Source: an uncultured Elioraea sp.
Lineage (GTDB): Bacteria; Pseudomonadota; Alphaproteobacteria; Acetobacterales; Acetobacteraceae
Reading direction: 5' to 3'
Length of the DNA: 59,387 bases
Assembly (NCBI GenBank): GCA_938010425.1
Contig: CALLUO010000084.1
Location: 1-59,387 of the forward strand
A program made the translations under genes and the position numbers. Below are positions 24,454-33,720 of the stretch, one piece after another. Below the pieces are notes generated by a model. The model saw nothing but the letters and a program-made list of their open reading frames with translations. It was not told where the DNA came from and ran no database searches. Each line of letters begins with the position of its first letter. Positions within the stretch are counted from its first letter, which is position 1.

Positions 24454-25914
24454 TCATCGGAGTCTGGGGTTGCGCAAAAGCCGCCCCGGCCGCGCTCCGG
24501 TCAGCCCTTCAGCGTGACGATATACTGACTCGCCGTTCACCCACACTTGCTCGATCCCCGATGCTGGCCGAGTGGGCTGCTCGAACGTCGCCTCATCGAT
24601 CACGGTTGCGGGGTCGAACAAGACAAGATCGGCAAAGGCGCCGGGACGGATCACGCCGCGATCGGGAATGCCGAAGGTCTCGGCCGTGAGGCCCGTCATC
24701 TTGCGCACCGCCTCCTCGAGCGAAAATAGCCGCTCCTCGCGCGAATAGCGACCGAGGACGCGCGGAAAAGTGCCCCAGAGCCGGGGATGGGGGAAGGAAT
24801 CGTGCGGCAAGCCATCCGAACCGATCATCGCGCGCGGATGGGCAAGGATGCGCCGCACATCCTCCTCGCTCATCTGGAACATGATAGCACCGGCCGGGAG
24901 CAAACGTTCGGCGGCCTCGCGCTGGGTGCACCCCCATGCGTGCGCGATCTCGTCGAGATCACGCCCCTGCATCTCAGGGTGCGGCACAGACCAGGTGACG
25001 ACGACGCGCACGTCATCGCGCAGCTTCTCAGGCAGCAGCACAGTGCTGGAAACAGGGTAGGGGTAGACATCAAACGCCACGGGCTGGTTTCGCGCCGCCT
25101 CGTCTACCCGCGCAAGGGTTTGCACGCTGCGACCCCAATTGTGCGGGTAAATACACTTGAAATGGCTGATCACCACTGGCACGCGCGCGGCGCGACCGAT
25201 CGTACAAGCCTCGTCGATTGCCTCCAGGATCGCATCGCCCTCATCGCGCATGTGGGTGGCGTAAAGTGCACCCGCTTCCGTAAGCGCTTCGGCGATGGCG
25301 ATCACCTCATCCGTCGTCGCCGCATTCGCCGGCGGATACCAGAGCCCCGTCGAGAGCCCCCAGGCCCCTTGACGCAGAGCTTCGGCGAGGCGCTCCTTCA
25401 TCCTCGCAGCCTCGGCTTCGGTTGCGGCGCGGCCAAGGGCGCCGTCACCCATCTCGCGCACGCGCAAGGTGGTATGGCCGATCAAGGCGATCGCATTGAC
25501 GGCAGAGCCTTGGCGACGGAACTCCTCAGCGTATTCGGCGAAACTGTCGTAGCGCCAGTGCATGGCGTCGTCGCCAATGAGGTCGAGCGGCGCAGGAGGG
25601 CGCGTGTTGCGCACGAGTGGGCTCAGCGAGATGCCGCAATTGCCGACGACAACAGTGGTCACCCCCTGGCTGAGTTTGCAGTGCAGGCACTCTGGCCCGC
25701 ACAGCACGGCGCGGTCGTCGTGCGTGTGTGCGTCGATGAAGCCGGGTGCGACCGCCTTTCCGGCAGCGTCGATCTCCACCGCGCCGGATGTGGCCGAACA
25801 GTCGCCAACCGCAATGATCCGATCGTGCGAGACGGCGACGTCGGCGAGGCGGCGCGGCGCGCCAGTGCCGTCGAAGACTAGGGCGTTGCGGATCACGAGG
25901 TCGCAGCGAACCAC
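24454..25914 (-). CDS. N-acyl-D-amino-acid deacylase (D-aminoacylase) family amidohydrolase
   Basis: 486 residues from a GTG at 25914. The amidohydrolase metal-site landmarks are FIDAHTHDDRAV (HxH), VVVGNCGISLSP with the family cysteine, YATHMRDEGD, VVISHFKC and MIGSDGLPHDS. Together they match D-aminoacylases, which hydrolyse N-acyl-D-amino acids with zinc. It is the last gene of the operon that begins with the SDR gene; it follows the broken FkbM gene by 19 bp. This fits degradation of D- or modified amino acids with the upstream hydantoinase genes. The amber codon upstream could reduce its expression by polarity. Confidence 0.9.
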   Translation of the reverse strand: MVRCDLVIRNALVFDGTGAPRRLADVAVSHDRIIAVGDCSATSGAVEIDAAGKAVAPGFIDAHTHDDRAVLCGPECLHCKLSQGVTTVVVGNCGISLSPLVRNTRPPAPLDLIGDDAMHWRYDSFAEYAEEFRRQGSAVNAIALIGHTTLRVREMGDGALGRAATEAEAARMKERLAEALRQGAWGLSTGLWYPPANAATTDEVIAIAEALTEAGALYATHMRDEGDAILEAIDEACTIGRAARVPVVISHFKCIYPHNWGRSVQTLARVDEAARNQPVAFDVYPYPVSSTVLLPEKLRDDVRVVVTWSVPHPEMQGRDLDEIAHAWGCTQREAAERLLPAGAIMFQMSEEDVRRILAHPRAMIGSDGLPHDSFPHPRLWGTFPRVLGRYSREERLFSLEEAVRKMTGLTAETFGIPDRGVIRPGAFADLVLFDPATVIDEATFEQPTRPASGIEQVWVNGESVYRHAEGLTGARPGRLLRNPRLR

Positions 25915-25933
25915 GGTGGCTATGGCAGCCCGC

Positions 25934-26650
25934 TCAGCTCAGGGGCACGAACAGATAGTCGGCATCGCCGGCAAAGCCCTCGACCGGGGCACTATCCGGC
26001 ATCCGCCGCGCAGCGTAGCCGAGCGGGGCAAGCAAGGACCAGAGGGTGTTCGGTGTGTCGCCGGCTCGAGCGAGCGAGGAGGCGACGATTTCCAGGAACA
26101 GTGTCGGGCGGAAGCGCGAGAGGGTCGCTTTGCCGCCGCGCAGCACGTGCCCCTCCCAGCCCTCGACATCGCACTTGATGAGGTCGAGGCGTCGAAGGCC
26201 CATCCGTTCGGCTAGCCCGCCCAGCGTCTCCACCGTCACGCGATCCTGGCGTGTCTCTCCCTGCTGGTCGGAGGGGGCGAAGCTCGCCAAGCCGAAACCC
26301 GATGCGCCTGAACGCTTGATGGGGGTGGCGAGCACGAGCTCGCCCGGCTGATCGGAAAGCCCGCTGGCGATAACGGTGACGTTGCGCAGGCGATGCAGAC
26401 GCACAACGCTTTGCCGGATCGACCGTGCCTAGGGCGAGGGCTCGACGGTGATCACGCGCCCTGCTGGGGCGAGACGGGCGAAGAGTTTGGTGAACTGCCC
26501 TGCATGTGCGCCGATGTCGACCGCGACTCCATCCTCCGGCAGGAGGGGGCGGAGCAGGGGGAGAAGATCGCGGTGGTGCTGCTGCGTGACCGCCTTCCAG
26601 GCATGAGCGACCCACTCGAGCCGCCCTCGCAACGACGCAGCCGCGCTCAC
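25934..26650 (-). pseudogene. FkbM-family methyltransferase interrupted by an in-frame amber codon
   Basis: Two minus-strand open segments are in the same reading frame: 26650-26429 (73 codons) and 26428-25934. The first ends with a complete SAM motif I (VAVDIGAHAGQFTKLF) and ITVEPSP, then a TAG at 26429-26431. The second continues ARSIRQSVVRLHRLRNV and holds the rest of the fold, including DLIKCDVEGWEGHVLRGG. FkbM proteins normally read EPNPYA or EPSPYA here, so one base change (TAC or TAT to TAG) explains it. No other damage is visible. The gene starts with GTG overlapping the hydantoinase B stop, and the restored protein would be about 238 residues. A re-start at ATG 26404 would lack motif I. 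Confidence 0.85.
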
Positions 26651-28347
26651 GCGGTGTCCTTCACGAATCCATAATCACGCGCCGCTGCCTCGGGCGAGAT
26701 CAGCCCATCCGCCACATCGCGCGCGACCAAAGCGGGGTCGCGTTCGCGCGGGTCGCCCATGCCGCCACCCCCCGGAAGGTGGAGAACGAGGCGTCGCCCA
26801 GCGGGGATCACCTGATAGCCCTTCGTGCGTAGAACCACGCCATCGTCGCGCAGCACCGCGCCTGGTGCGCCGTCCTTGCCGCCAAAGCGGCCCCGAGGCG
26901 GGTTGCCCACGCGGTCGAAAATCGCGTTGACGGCGAACTCGGCATCGTCGGCGGCGCCAATCACCATGGTCTGGCCGAAACCGCCGCGCGTGCGGCCCGC
27001 CCCAGCGGAATCCGGGCGCAATTCTTTGCGCCAGATGATGATAGGGGCTGCGTTTTCCGTCGCCTCCACGGGCATGGTGCGAACGCCAGAGGGGAAAGCG
27101 CAGGCCGAAAGCCCATCCTTCGCCCAGCGCGCGCCAGTGCCGCCCGAGTTGAAGGTAATGATCTCAAAATCCGGGCATGTCGCGCGCGGCCCCGACACCT
27201 GCGGGCCCCCGCGAAGCGGCGGGTTCCACAAAGACGACGACCCCTCCGCCGCCACGCGCTCCGGCACAACCTGGGCGAGGCAACCCATCATCAGGTCGGG
27301 CAGGAGTTGGCCGATGACATGGCGGACGGAGACCGGGTAGGGCCGCGGGGCGTTGAGGATCGAGCCCGGGGGAATCGTGATGCGGAACGGAAGAAGCGAC
27401 GCCCAGTTGTTCGGCACCTCTGGTGCGATCACCACCTTCAGCCCAAAGCAAGTATAGGCGCGCGTGTACGCAGGCGGAACGTTGATGCCTCGTGACGCAA
27501 GCGGCGATGTGCCGGCATAGTCCACCTCGATCGCGCCCTCGCGAACGCTGAGCGCGGCGCACAGCCTGATCGGCTCATCATAACCGTCTGAGGTGAGCTC
27601 GGCTCTCCAGGTGCCCTGCGGTAGCCGCGCGATCTCGGCCAGCGTTGCCTTGAGCGAGGCATCGAAGATCGCCTCGGCGAGAGGCCCGATGGAGTCGAGC
27701 CCGTACTCCTCCATCATGGCAACAAGTCGCCGGACGCCCGCTTCGTTGCAGGCGCAAAGCGAATACACATCGCCCTCGAGCTCGGCAGGGGTGCGGGAGT
27801 TGGCGCGGAGGAAGGCAAAAAATGTGTCGTTCGGCCGACCTTGTTCGAAGCACTTCACGATCGGAATGGTGAGCCCTTCTTCGAACACTGACCGTCCCTC
27901 CGGCCCCATGCCGAGCCCGCCAACATCAATGACGTGCGCCGTGTTGGCGAACAGGGCGACGAGGTGGCCGTCCCGGAAGGCAGGGGTGACGACGGTGAGG
28001 TCATGCAGGTGCCCGGTGGCGAGCCAGGGGTCGTTGGTGATGTAGTGATCACCGGGAAGCATAGTTTCGGGCGGGAACGCGCGCAGAAAATGGGCCACCG
28101 ATTCCGCCATCGAATTGACATGGCCCGGTGTGCCGGTCACCGCCTGGGCGAGCATGCGGCCTTGGAGGTCGAAGATGCCGGCGGATAGGTCGCCCGCCTC
28201 GCGCACGGTGGTGGAGAAAGCCGTGCGGATCATGGTCTGCGCCTGTTCCTCCACCACCGCAATGAGACGGTTCCACATCACCTGCAGCCGGATGCGTTCG
28301 AGAGCTGCCAAGGGCGCGGTTGGGCGATGCGGTGCAGCGTCTTTCAT
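26647..28347 (-). CDS. Hydantoinase B / N-methylhydantoinase (ATP-dependent) beta-type subunit
   Basis: 566 residues, the usual HyuB size. Recognisable segments are MIRTAFSTTVREAGDLSAG, NDPWLATGHLHDLTV, HVIDVGGLGMGPEGRSVF and DYAGTSPLASRGINVP, then GGGGMGDPRERDP near the C-terminus. HyuA and HyuB together open hydantoin or 5-oxoproline-type rings using ATP; here they are separate genes rather than one fused 5-oxoprolinase. The ATG start overlaps the hyuA stop by 4 bp, and its own stop overlaps the FkbM start, so translation is likely coupled. The exact ring substrate cannot be read from the sequence. Confidence 0.92.
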   Translation of the reverse strand: MKDAAPHRPTAPLAALERIRLQVMWNRLIAVVEEQAQTMIRTAFSTTVREAGDLSAGIFDLQGRMLAQAVTGTPGHVNSMAESVAHFLRAFPPETMLPGDHYITNDPWLATGHLHDLTVVTPAFRDGHLVALFANTAHVIDVGGLGMGPEGRSVFEEGLTIPIVKCFEQGRPNDTFFAFLRANSRTPAELEGDVYSLCACNEAGVRRLVAMMEEYGLDSIGPLAEAIFDASLKATLAEIARLPQGTWRAELTSDGYDEPIRLCAALSVREGAIEVDYAGTSPLASRGINVPPAYTRAYTCFGLKVVIAPEVPNNWASLLPFRITIPPGSILNAPRPYPVSVRHVIGQLLPDLMMGCLAQVVPERVAAEGSSSLWNPPLRGGPQVSGPRATCPDFEIITFNSGGTGARWAKDGLSACAFPSGVRTMPVEATENAAPIIIWRKELRPDSAGAGRTRGGFGQTMVIGAADDAEFAVNAIFDRVGNPPRGRFGGKDGAPGAVLRDDGVVLRTKGYQVIPAGRRLVLHLPGGGGMGDPRERDPALVARDVADGLISPEAAARDYGFVKDTA

Positions 28348-30422
28348 GGGCTCGCTTTCCTTCCGCGCGTAAGACGAATGTAGCCATGCTCATCGATCCG
28401 TGCACGCCAGCCGAGAGGGACGAGCGTCGACGTCTCGTCCTCGGCGATGATGGCAGGCCCCGCGATGGCCGCGCCGACGGCGAGGGCGGAACGGTCATAA
28501 ATGGTCCAAGGATCGACCAGACCGCTTACTGGATCGCGCACGGGACGTGTGATCGGTTCGGCTGCAGCTGTGCTCATCGCGGCACGGACAGGTGGCGGCG
28601 GGTCGGCAGAAGCAACGAGGCGCAACGCGAACGCGAGGATCTCAATGTCTGCCCCCGGCACTGGGCGGTTGTAGGTCGCTGCGTAGGCGCTGTCGTACGC
28701 CGCGCGGAGGGTCGCGTGATCTGCCTCGTTTAGTGGGCGGTTCGGCAGGCGGACTGCAATCTCGTGCCCCTGGCCGACGTAGCGCATGAAGGCGAGGCGT
28801 TCCTCCTCCTCTGCCCGGCCGGGCGCGCCTTGGGCGACGATTGCTTCGGCCTCTGCGCGCATCTCGGCAAACAGAGCGTTGATGCGGGCAACGTCGAGCG
28901 AGGCAAGGCGCTGGTAGAGGCTGCGCACCACCTCGTAGGCGACGGGGGCGCGCAGGAAGCCGATCGCGCTGCCCACTCCCGCACCGGGCGGCACCAGCAC
29001 CTCGTCGATGCCGATCTTCTCCGCCACGCGGGCAGCATGTACGGGCCCGCCGCCGCCGAAGGCGATCAGCGTGCGACCCTCGAGTGCCGTTCCTGCCTCG
29101 ATCGCATGCACACGCGCCGCGTTTGCCATCGCCTCGTCAACGATCTCGACAACGCCGACTGCAGCCGTTGCGACATCTATCCCTTGCGGTTCAGCAACGT
29201 GGCCTGCCATTGCCGCTTCGGCGCGGTCTGCCTGCAGGGCAAGACGGCCGCCGGCAAAACGGTCAGGATCGTAGCGGCCGAGGAGCAGATTGGCGTCCGT
29301 CACGGTCGGGCGGGTTCCGCCGCGGCCGTAGCAAGCAGGCCCAGGGTCCGCCCCGGCACTCTCCGGACCGACCGCGATGCGACCCAGAGAATCGACGCGC
29401 GCGATGGACCCGCCACCCGCACCGATCTCCACCATCTCCACCACCGGAATGCGCAGGGGCAGGCCGGAGCCTTTTTTGAAGCGGCCGACGCGGGCAACCT
29501 CGAAGGCGCGCGCGGTGCGTGGGCGGAAATCGTCGACGAGGCAGACCTTCGCCGTTGTTCCACCCATGTCGTAGGAGAGCACGCGGGTGAGGCCGGCTTC
29601 GCGCGCGGTGGCGGCGGCGAAGATCGCGCCGCCCGCAGGACCGCTTTCGACCAAGCGCACGGGAAAGCGCCGCGCCGTCTCCACGCTGCATAAGCCCCCC
29701 GAAGAGAGCATCATCAGAAGCGGCGCGCGTACGCCGAGCGTGCGCAGGCCATCCTCAAGGCGCGACAGATACCGATCCATCAGCGGCTGCACGTAAGCGT
29801 TGGCCACCGTGGTGGAAAAGCGCTCGTATTCGCGCATTTCCGGGCTAACTTCTGAAGAGAGCGTCACCGGCAGGTCAGGGCGAACGTCGCGCAAGATCTC
29901 GCGGACACGGTGTTCGTGACACGGGTTGATGTAGGCGTGCAGGAAGCCCACCGCCAGCGCCTCAACCTCTTCCGCGCGCAACACGGGCAAAAGCGCACGC
30001 ACACCCTCCTCATCGAGCGGAACGAGCACGCGCCCCGCGCGATCGAGCCGCTCACGAACCGGAAGGCGCAGGCGGCGCGGCACCAGCGGTTCGGGCAGGT
30101 CGATCTGCAGGTCGTACTGGTCGTAACGCGACTCCGTGCCCATCGCGAGCACGTCGCGGAAACCTTCCGTGGTAAGGAAAGCGACTTTCGCGCCCTTGCG
30201 TTCAATAATGGCGTTGGTGGCAAGCGTGGTGCCGTGCACGACGAGATCGAGCGCGTCTGGGCTGAGCCCGGCTTGTGCGAGGATCTGCACGGTGCCTTCA
30301 AGCACGGCGCGTTCCGGCTCGGTCGGCGTGGTCAGCACCTTGGCGGTGAAGCTCTGGGTCGGCGTTTCAAGAGCGAAATCGGTGAACGTGCCGCCGATAT
30401 CGACGGCCAGCCTCACACTCAC
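28344..30422 (-). CDS. Hydantoinase A / N-methylhydantoinase (ATP-dependent) alpha-type subunit
   Basis: 692 residues from GTG 30422, which overlaps the upstream stop (GTGA); a longer frame to 30461 looks non-coding. The actin-like ATPase fold begins LAVDIGGTFTDFALE, with VHGTTLATNAIIERKG, then VLSYDMGGTTAKVCLV (phosphate 2 motif) and LIAFGGGGPVHAARVAEKIG. These are the hallmark segments of HyuA/5-oxoprolinase A. The domain drives ATP-dependent ring opening jointly with HyuB, encoded immediately downstream with a 4-bp overlap. The upstream N-carbamoyl amino acid amidase could take over the carbamoyl product, which gives a coherent hydantoin route. Confidence 0.93.
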   Translation of the reverse strand: MSVRLAVDIGGTFTDFALETPTQSFTAKVLTTPTEPERAVLEGTVQILAQAGLSPDALDLVVHGTTLATNAIIERKGAKVAFLTTEGFRDVLAMGTESRYDQYDLQIDLPEPLVPRRLRLPVRERLDRAGRVLVPLDEEGVRALLPVLRAEEVEALAVGFLHAYINPCHEHRVREILRDVRPDLPVTLSSEVSPEMREYERFSTTVANAYVQPLMDRYLSRLEDGLRTLGVRAPLLMMLSSGGLCSVETARRFPVRLVESGPAGGAIFAAATAREAGLTRVLSYDMGGTTAKVCLVDDFRPRTARAFEVARVGRFKKGSGLPLRIPVVEMVEIGAGGGSIARVDSLGRIAVGPESAGADPGPACYGRGGTRPTVTDANLLLGRYDPDRFAGGRLALQADRAEAAMAGHVAEPQGIDVATAAVGVVEIVDEAMANAARVHAIEAGTALEGRTLIAFGGGGPVHAARVAEKIGIDEVLVPPGAGVGSAIGFLRAPVAYEVVRSLYQRLASLDVARINALFAEMRAEAEAIVAQGAPGRAEEEERLAFMRYVGQGHEIAVRLPNRPLNEADHATLRAAYDSAYAATYNRPVPGADIEILAFALRLVASADPPPPVRAAMSTAAAEPITRPVRDPVSGLVDPWTIYDRSALAVGAAIAGPAIIAEDETSTLVPLGWRARIDEHGYIRLTRGRKASP

Positions 30423-31684
30423 GCAGCCGCCTCCGCCAGCCACGCCTGCAGCACAGCGCAAGCGTGCGCGAAATCCTCCATCCGCATCGCCTCGTCCGGG
30501 TTGTGACTGCCGTTCTGGTTGCGGACGAAGAGCATGCCGGCGGGGATGCCGGCGGCGGCAAAGGCTGCCGCATCGTGCCCCCCGCCCGAGGGCATGGCGC
30601 GGTGGGGAATGCCGAGCCGTTCGGCGGCATGGGCGAGTCCCGCCCGAATGGTCGGGTCCATCATGGCAGGGCGGGAACCAGTTTCCGGTCCGAGATCAAA
30701 ACGAACCTTGCGGCGCGCCGCTATGTCGGCAACAAGATCATGCAGTTCGGCAAACAGCGCGTCGCAATGCGCGAGCTCGATCGACCGGACGTCGAGCTCA
30801 AACCGTGCCTCCCCGGCGATCTTCGTGAAGCCGGCTTCGGGGGCGGTGGCAAGCACGCAGAAGGTGCAGACGAGTTCCTTACCCTCCGCGTCCATTCTCT
30901 CCCAGGCGAGGTCGAGGCGATGCGCCAGTTCTGCCAGGGCGATCGCCGCATCGGCGCGATACGCGCGAGGGGTGGCACCCGAATGGTCGTAGCGGCCGAG
31001 GACGCGGGCGGAGCGCAACCGTCGCGATCCCGGAATGCCGGTGACGATGCCAACGGGAACCCCTTCTGCCTCGAGCACTGGTCCTTGTTCGATGTGCAGC
31101 TCGACAAAGGCGGCGACGCGGTCGCGAGCGAGAAACGCCTGTCCGTCGCGTACGGAAGCCGGGTCGAACCCCTCTTCCGCCATGTGCTCAGCGAGGGTGC
31201 GCCCGCTGTCGCGCCGTCGGATGTCAAGCTCTTCCGGGCGAAGAAGACCCAGGGCGCCACGGCTGCCGAGGTAGGAAGTGGGGAACCAGGCCCCCGCTTC
31301 TTCGGCGCGAATCGCCATCACGGTGATGTCGCGCGCTGGGCTGAAGCCAGCCGCGACAAATCCGGAGACCACAGCAAGACCAGCAGCGACGCCGGCTGCG
31401 CCATCATAATTGCCCCCGCTGGGAACGGAGTCGAGATGCGACCCAATGACGATTGCGGGAAGGGAGCGATCGGTTCCCGGAAGCGTGGCGTAAAGATTGC
31501 CGACATGGTCGCTCACGAGCGTGAGGCCGACGCTTTCTGCATAGGAGCGAAACACATCATGCGCGATGCGCTCGCCCAACCCGTAGGCCTCGCGCGTCAC
31601 ACCCACCCCGTCGTAGGTGCGGGCGGCGAGATCAGCGAGGAAGCGTTCTGCGATGGCGATATCTGGCGCAAAGTTCGGGCGCAC
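30419..31684 (-). CDS. N-carbamoyl-L-amino-acid hydrolase / allantoate amidohydrolase family (M20)
   Basis: 421 residues from GTG 31684; a TTG at 31708 that overlaps the SDR stop is an alternative. Metal-site segments are complete: GSHLDSVPSGGNYDGAAGV, the EE pair in AIRAEEAGAW, FVELHIEQGPVLE, and PSGGGHDAAAFAAAG; a late HNPDE matches the final ligand region. The family releases CO2 and ammonia from N-carbamoyl amino acids or allantoate. With HyuA/HyuB next door the N-carbamoyl amino acid role is likelier; allantoate cannot be excluded. It sits between the SDR and hyuA genes with overlaps or near-overlaps on both sides. Confidence 0.88.
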   Translation of the reverse strand: MRPNFAPDIAIAERFLADLAARTYDGVGVTREAYGLGERIAHDVFRSYAESVGLTLVSDHVGNLYATLPGTDRSLPAIVIGSHLDSVPSGGNYDGAAGVAAGLAVVSGFVAAGFSPARDITVMAIRAEEAGAWFPTSYLGSRGALGLLRPEELDIRRRDSGRTLAEHMAEEGFDPASVRDGQAFLARDRVAAFVELHIEQGPVLEAEGVPVGIVTGIPGSRRLRSARVLGRYDHSGATPRAYRADAAIALAELAHRLDLAWERMDAEGKELVCTFCVLATAPEAGFTKIAGEARFELDVRSIELAHCDALFAELHDLVADIAARRKVRFDLGPETGSRPAMMDPTIRAGLAHAAERLGIPHRAMPSGGGHDAAAFAAAGIPAGMLFVRNQNGSHNPDEAMRMEDFAHACAVLQAWLAEAAA

Positions 31685-31704
31685 GGGTGTTGGTCTCGAT
31701 CTGC

Positions 31705-32493
31705 TCAAGTGCAGCGGATCAGTCCGCCATCGACGCGGACGATGCTGCCGGTGATATAGGCGGCGTGATCGGAAGCGAGGAAAGCGGCGACCGCGCCAAA
31801 CTCCTCTGGGCGGCCGAGCCTGCCCGCGGGAATAGTGGCAGCGCGCTTCGCCAGCACGTCCTCGATGGTCGTTCCCTTTCGGTTCGCTTCGAAGCCGGCG
31901 GTTTCGCGCAGACGGTCCGTTTCGATTGCGCCGGGGGCGAGGATGTTGCACGTGACGCCCTCGGCCGCGACCTCGTTGGCAAGCGTCTTGTTCCACCCGA
32001 CGATTGCGCCGCGCAACGTGTTGGACAGAACCATATTGGGCAGAGGCTGGATCATGCCGGAAGAGCCGACGGTGAGGATGCGCCCCCAGCGGCGATCGCG
32101 CATGCCAGGCAAAAGACGCATAGCCAGCTGGATGGGAGCCACCACCATGCGCGCGAACTGCTCCTGCAGCGCGTCGACCGAGAGTTCGACGGCAGGGCCG
32201 ATAGGGGGCCCGCCGTGGTTCAGCACCAGGATATCGATGCCGCCAAGCCGCAACACCGCCTCTTCGGCCAGCACCTTCATGCGTGTTTGATCGGCGACAT
32301 CGGCAACCATGGCGTGGGCAGAGACGCCATGCCGGGCGGACAATTCAGCGGCGAGAGCGGTGAGGGCATCGCGGTTGCGGCTGGCCAGCGCCAGCGCCGC
32401 CCCTTCCGCCGCCAGGGCGGCGGCAATTGCTCGGCCAAGCCCTCGCGAGGCGCCGAGCACCAACGCGCGCCGCCCTTTCAGCCCCAGATCCAT
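31705..32493 (-). CDS. Short-chain dehydrogenase/reductase with an atypical active site
   Basis: 262 residues from ATG 32493. The nucleotide-binding motif is ALVLGASRGLGRAIAAAL near residues 9-26, and NHGGPP replaces the usual NNAG. The C-terminus (PAGRLGRPEEFGAVAAFLAS, VDGGLIRCT) is typical of 3-oxoacyl-ACP-reductase-like SDRs. Oddity: where YxxxK should occur, the sequence reads LSNTLRGAIVGWNKTLANE, so the Tyr and Lys positions appear to be Ser and Arg; the preceding VGSSG Ser is kept. A subgroup of SDRs with this change (BKR-like) is known. It is the first gene of the hydantoin operon; its substrate is unknown. Confidence 0.87.
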   Translation of the reverse strand: MDLGLKGRRALVLGASRGLGRAIAAALAAEGAALALASRNRDALTALAAELSARHGVSAHAMVADVADQTRMKVLAEEAVLRLGGIDILVLNHGGPPIGPAVELSVDALQEQFARMVVAPIQLAMRLLPGMRDRRWGRILTVGSSGMIQPLPNMVLSNTLRGAIVGWNKTLANEVAAEGVTCNILAPGAIETDRLRETAGFEANRKGTTIEDVLAKRAATIPAGRLGRPEEFGAVAAFLASDHAAYITGSIVRVDGGLIRCT

Positions 32494-32615
32494 TCCGTCT
32501 TCCTCGTCGTGGTGTCGGATCGTAACCGTCCTTGGCTTGTCTGCAAGGGCGCGAGGCTGGACAGGCACGTACACCCTTGGCATGCGAGACGGGTGCGAAA
32601 ACAGCGGGGCTACGC

Positions 32616-33596
32616 ATGCAGCCAGAGGCCAAGCCCACGCTTCTGCTGACGCGACGCCTGCCACCGAACGTAGTGGCACGGGCGAGACGCGGCTATGAGT
32701 TGCTGGGGCCAGAGGCAGGGGATTTGCCGTGGCCGCCCGCCCAGCTGGCCGCGGCCCTGGCGCAGGCACGGCCGCAGGCGGTGCTGTGCGCGCCGGGCGA
32801 TGTGTTTGACAGCGCAACGATCTTGTCGATGCCGGCGAGTGTGCGCATTCTCGCTACCTTCTCCGCAGGCACCGATCACATCGATCTCGATGCGGCACAG
32901 GCAAGGGGGCTTGTCGTCACCAACACGCCCGATGTGCTCACGGAGGCGACAGCGGAGCTCACGCTCGCTCTCATCCTCGCCGCTGCGCGCCGCCTTGGCG
33001 AAGGGGAACGGCTGGTGCGTTCTGGCGCGTGGCAAGGCTGGACACCGACGCAGCTGCTCGGCCTGCGCGTGAGTGGCAAGCGCCTTGGCATTCTTGGCAT
33101 GGGGAGGATCGGGCGGGCGCTGTCGCGCATGGCAAAAGGTCTTCGGATGGACGTGCACTACCATAACCGCCGTCGCCTCCCTCCCGCGCTGGAGGAGGGG
33201 GCGATTTTCCACGGCGAAGCGGAGTCGATGCTGAGCGCGATCGACATTCTCGCCCTCACCGCCCCTGGCAGCGACGCGCTCCGGCATTGGTTGAATGCGG
33301 AGCGGATCGCGCTGCTGCCACGCGGGGCTGTTGTGGTTAACACCGGCCGGGGGAGCCTGGTCGACGATGAGGCGCTGATCGCTGCGCTGCGGTCAGGCCA
33401 TGTCGCTTTTGCCGGGCTCGACGTTTACGATGGCGAACCGGCGCTTCACCCGGGCTATGTCGCGCTGCCGAACGTCGTGCTTCTGCCCCATCTCGGCAGT
33501 GCGACGGTGGAGACACGCGATGCGATGGGGTTCCGCGCTCTCGACAATCTCGATGCGTTCTTCGCCGGCCTTGATCCACCCGATCGGGTGGCGTGA
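32616..33596 (+). CDS. D-2-hydroxyacid dehydrogenase (glyoxylate/hydroxypyruvate reductase-like)
   Basis: 326 residues from ATG 32616; an in-frame extension to 32532 runs into the divergent SDR promoter. The NAD(P) motif is LGILGMGRIGRALSRMAKG near residues 155-173, followed by HNRRRLPPALE, where the Arg after the second strand suits NADP. Catalytic Arg, Glu and His are in VVVNTGRGSLVD, DVYDGEPALHP and VLLPHLGSAT. This is the GyaR/GhrB-type pattern of glyoxylate or hydroxypyruvate reductases. It is divergent from the hydantoin operon with about 122 bp between the starts. A role in removing glyoxylate or hydroxypyruvate from amino-acid breakdown is plausible. Confidence 0.88.
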   Translation: MQPEAKPTLLLTRRLPPNVVARARRGYELLGPEAGDLPWPPAQLAAALAQARPQAVLCAPGDVFDSATILSMPASVRILATFSAGTDHIDLDAAQARGLVVTNTPDVLTEATAELTLALILAAARRLGEGERLVRSGAWQGWTPTQLLGLRVSGKRLGILGMGRIGRALSRMAKGLRMDVHYHNRRRLPPALEEGAIFHGEAESMLSAIDILALTAPGSDALRHWLNAERIALLPRGAVVVNTGRGSLVDDEALIAALRSGHVAFAGLDVYDGEPALHPGYVALPNVVLLPHLGSATVETRDAMGFRALDNLDAFFAGLDPPDRVA

Positions 33597-33720
33597 TCCC
33601 GGCGTGGGGTCGTTGCGTTGCCGTTTGGCGGCGCCTTTATTCCGCGAGCGCGCCCGATCACGGTTTCCCAAACGCGTCTTGGGCTGACAAGAAGATGAGC
33701 GAGAGGAACGGCGCTGCCCG

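Noticed and set aside
24787-25881. A 364-codon open frame on the plus strand opposite the D-aminoacylase
   Set aside because: The deacylase has its complete metal-site motifs on the other strand; the antisense translation shows no domain.
30464-31759. A 431-codon open frame on the plus strand opposite the N-carbamoyl amidase
   Set aside because: The amidase motifs are clear on the minus strand; the antisense product has no family pattern.
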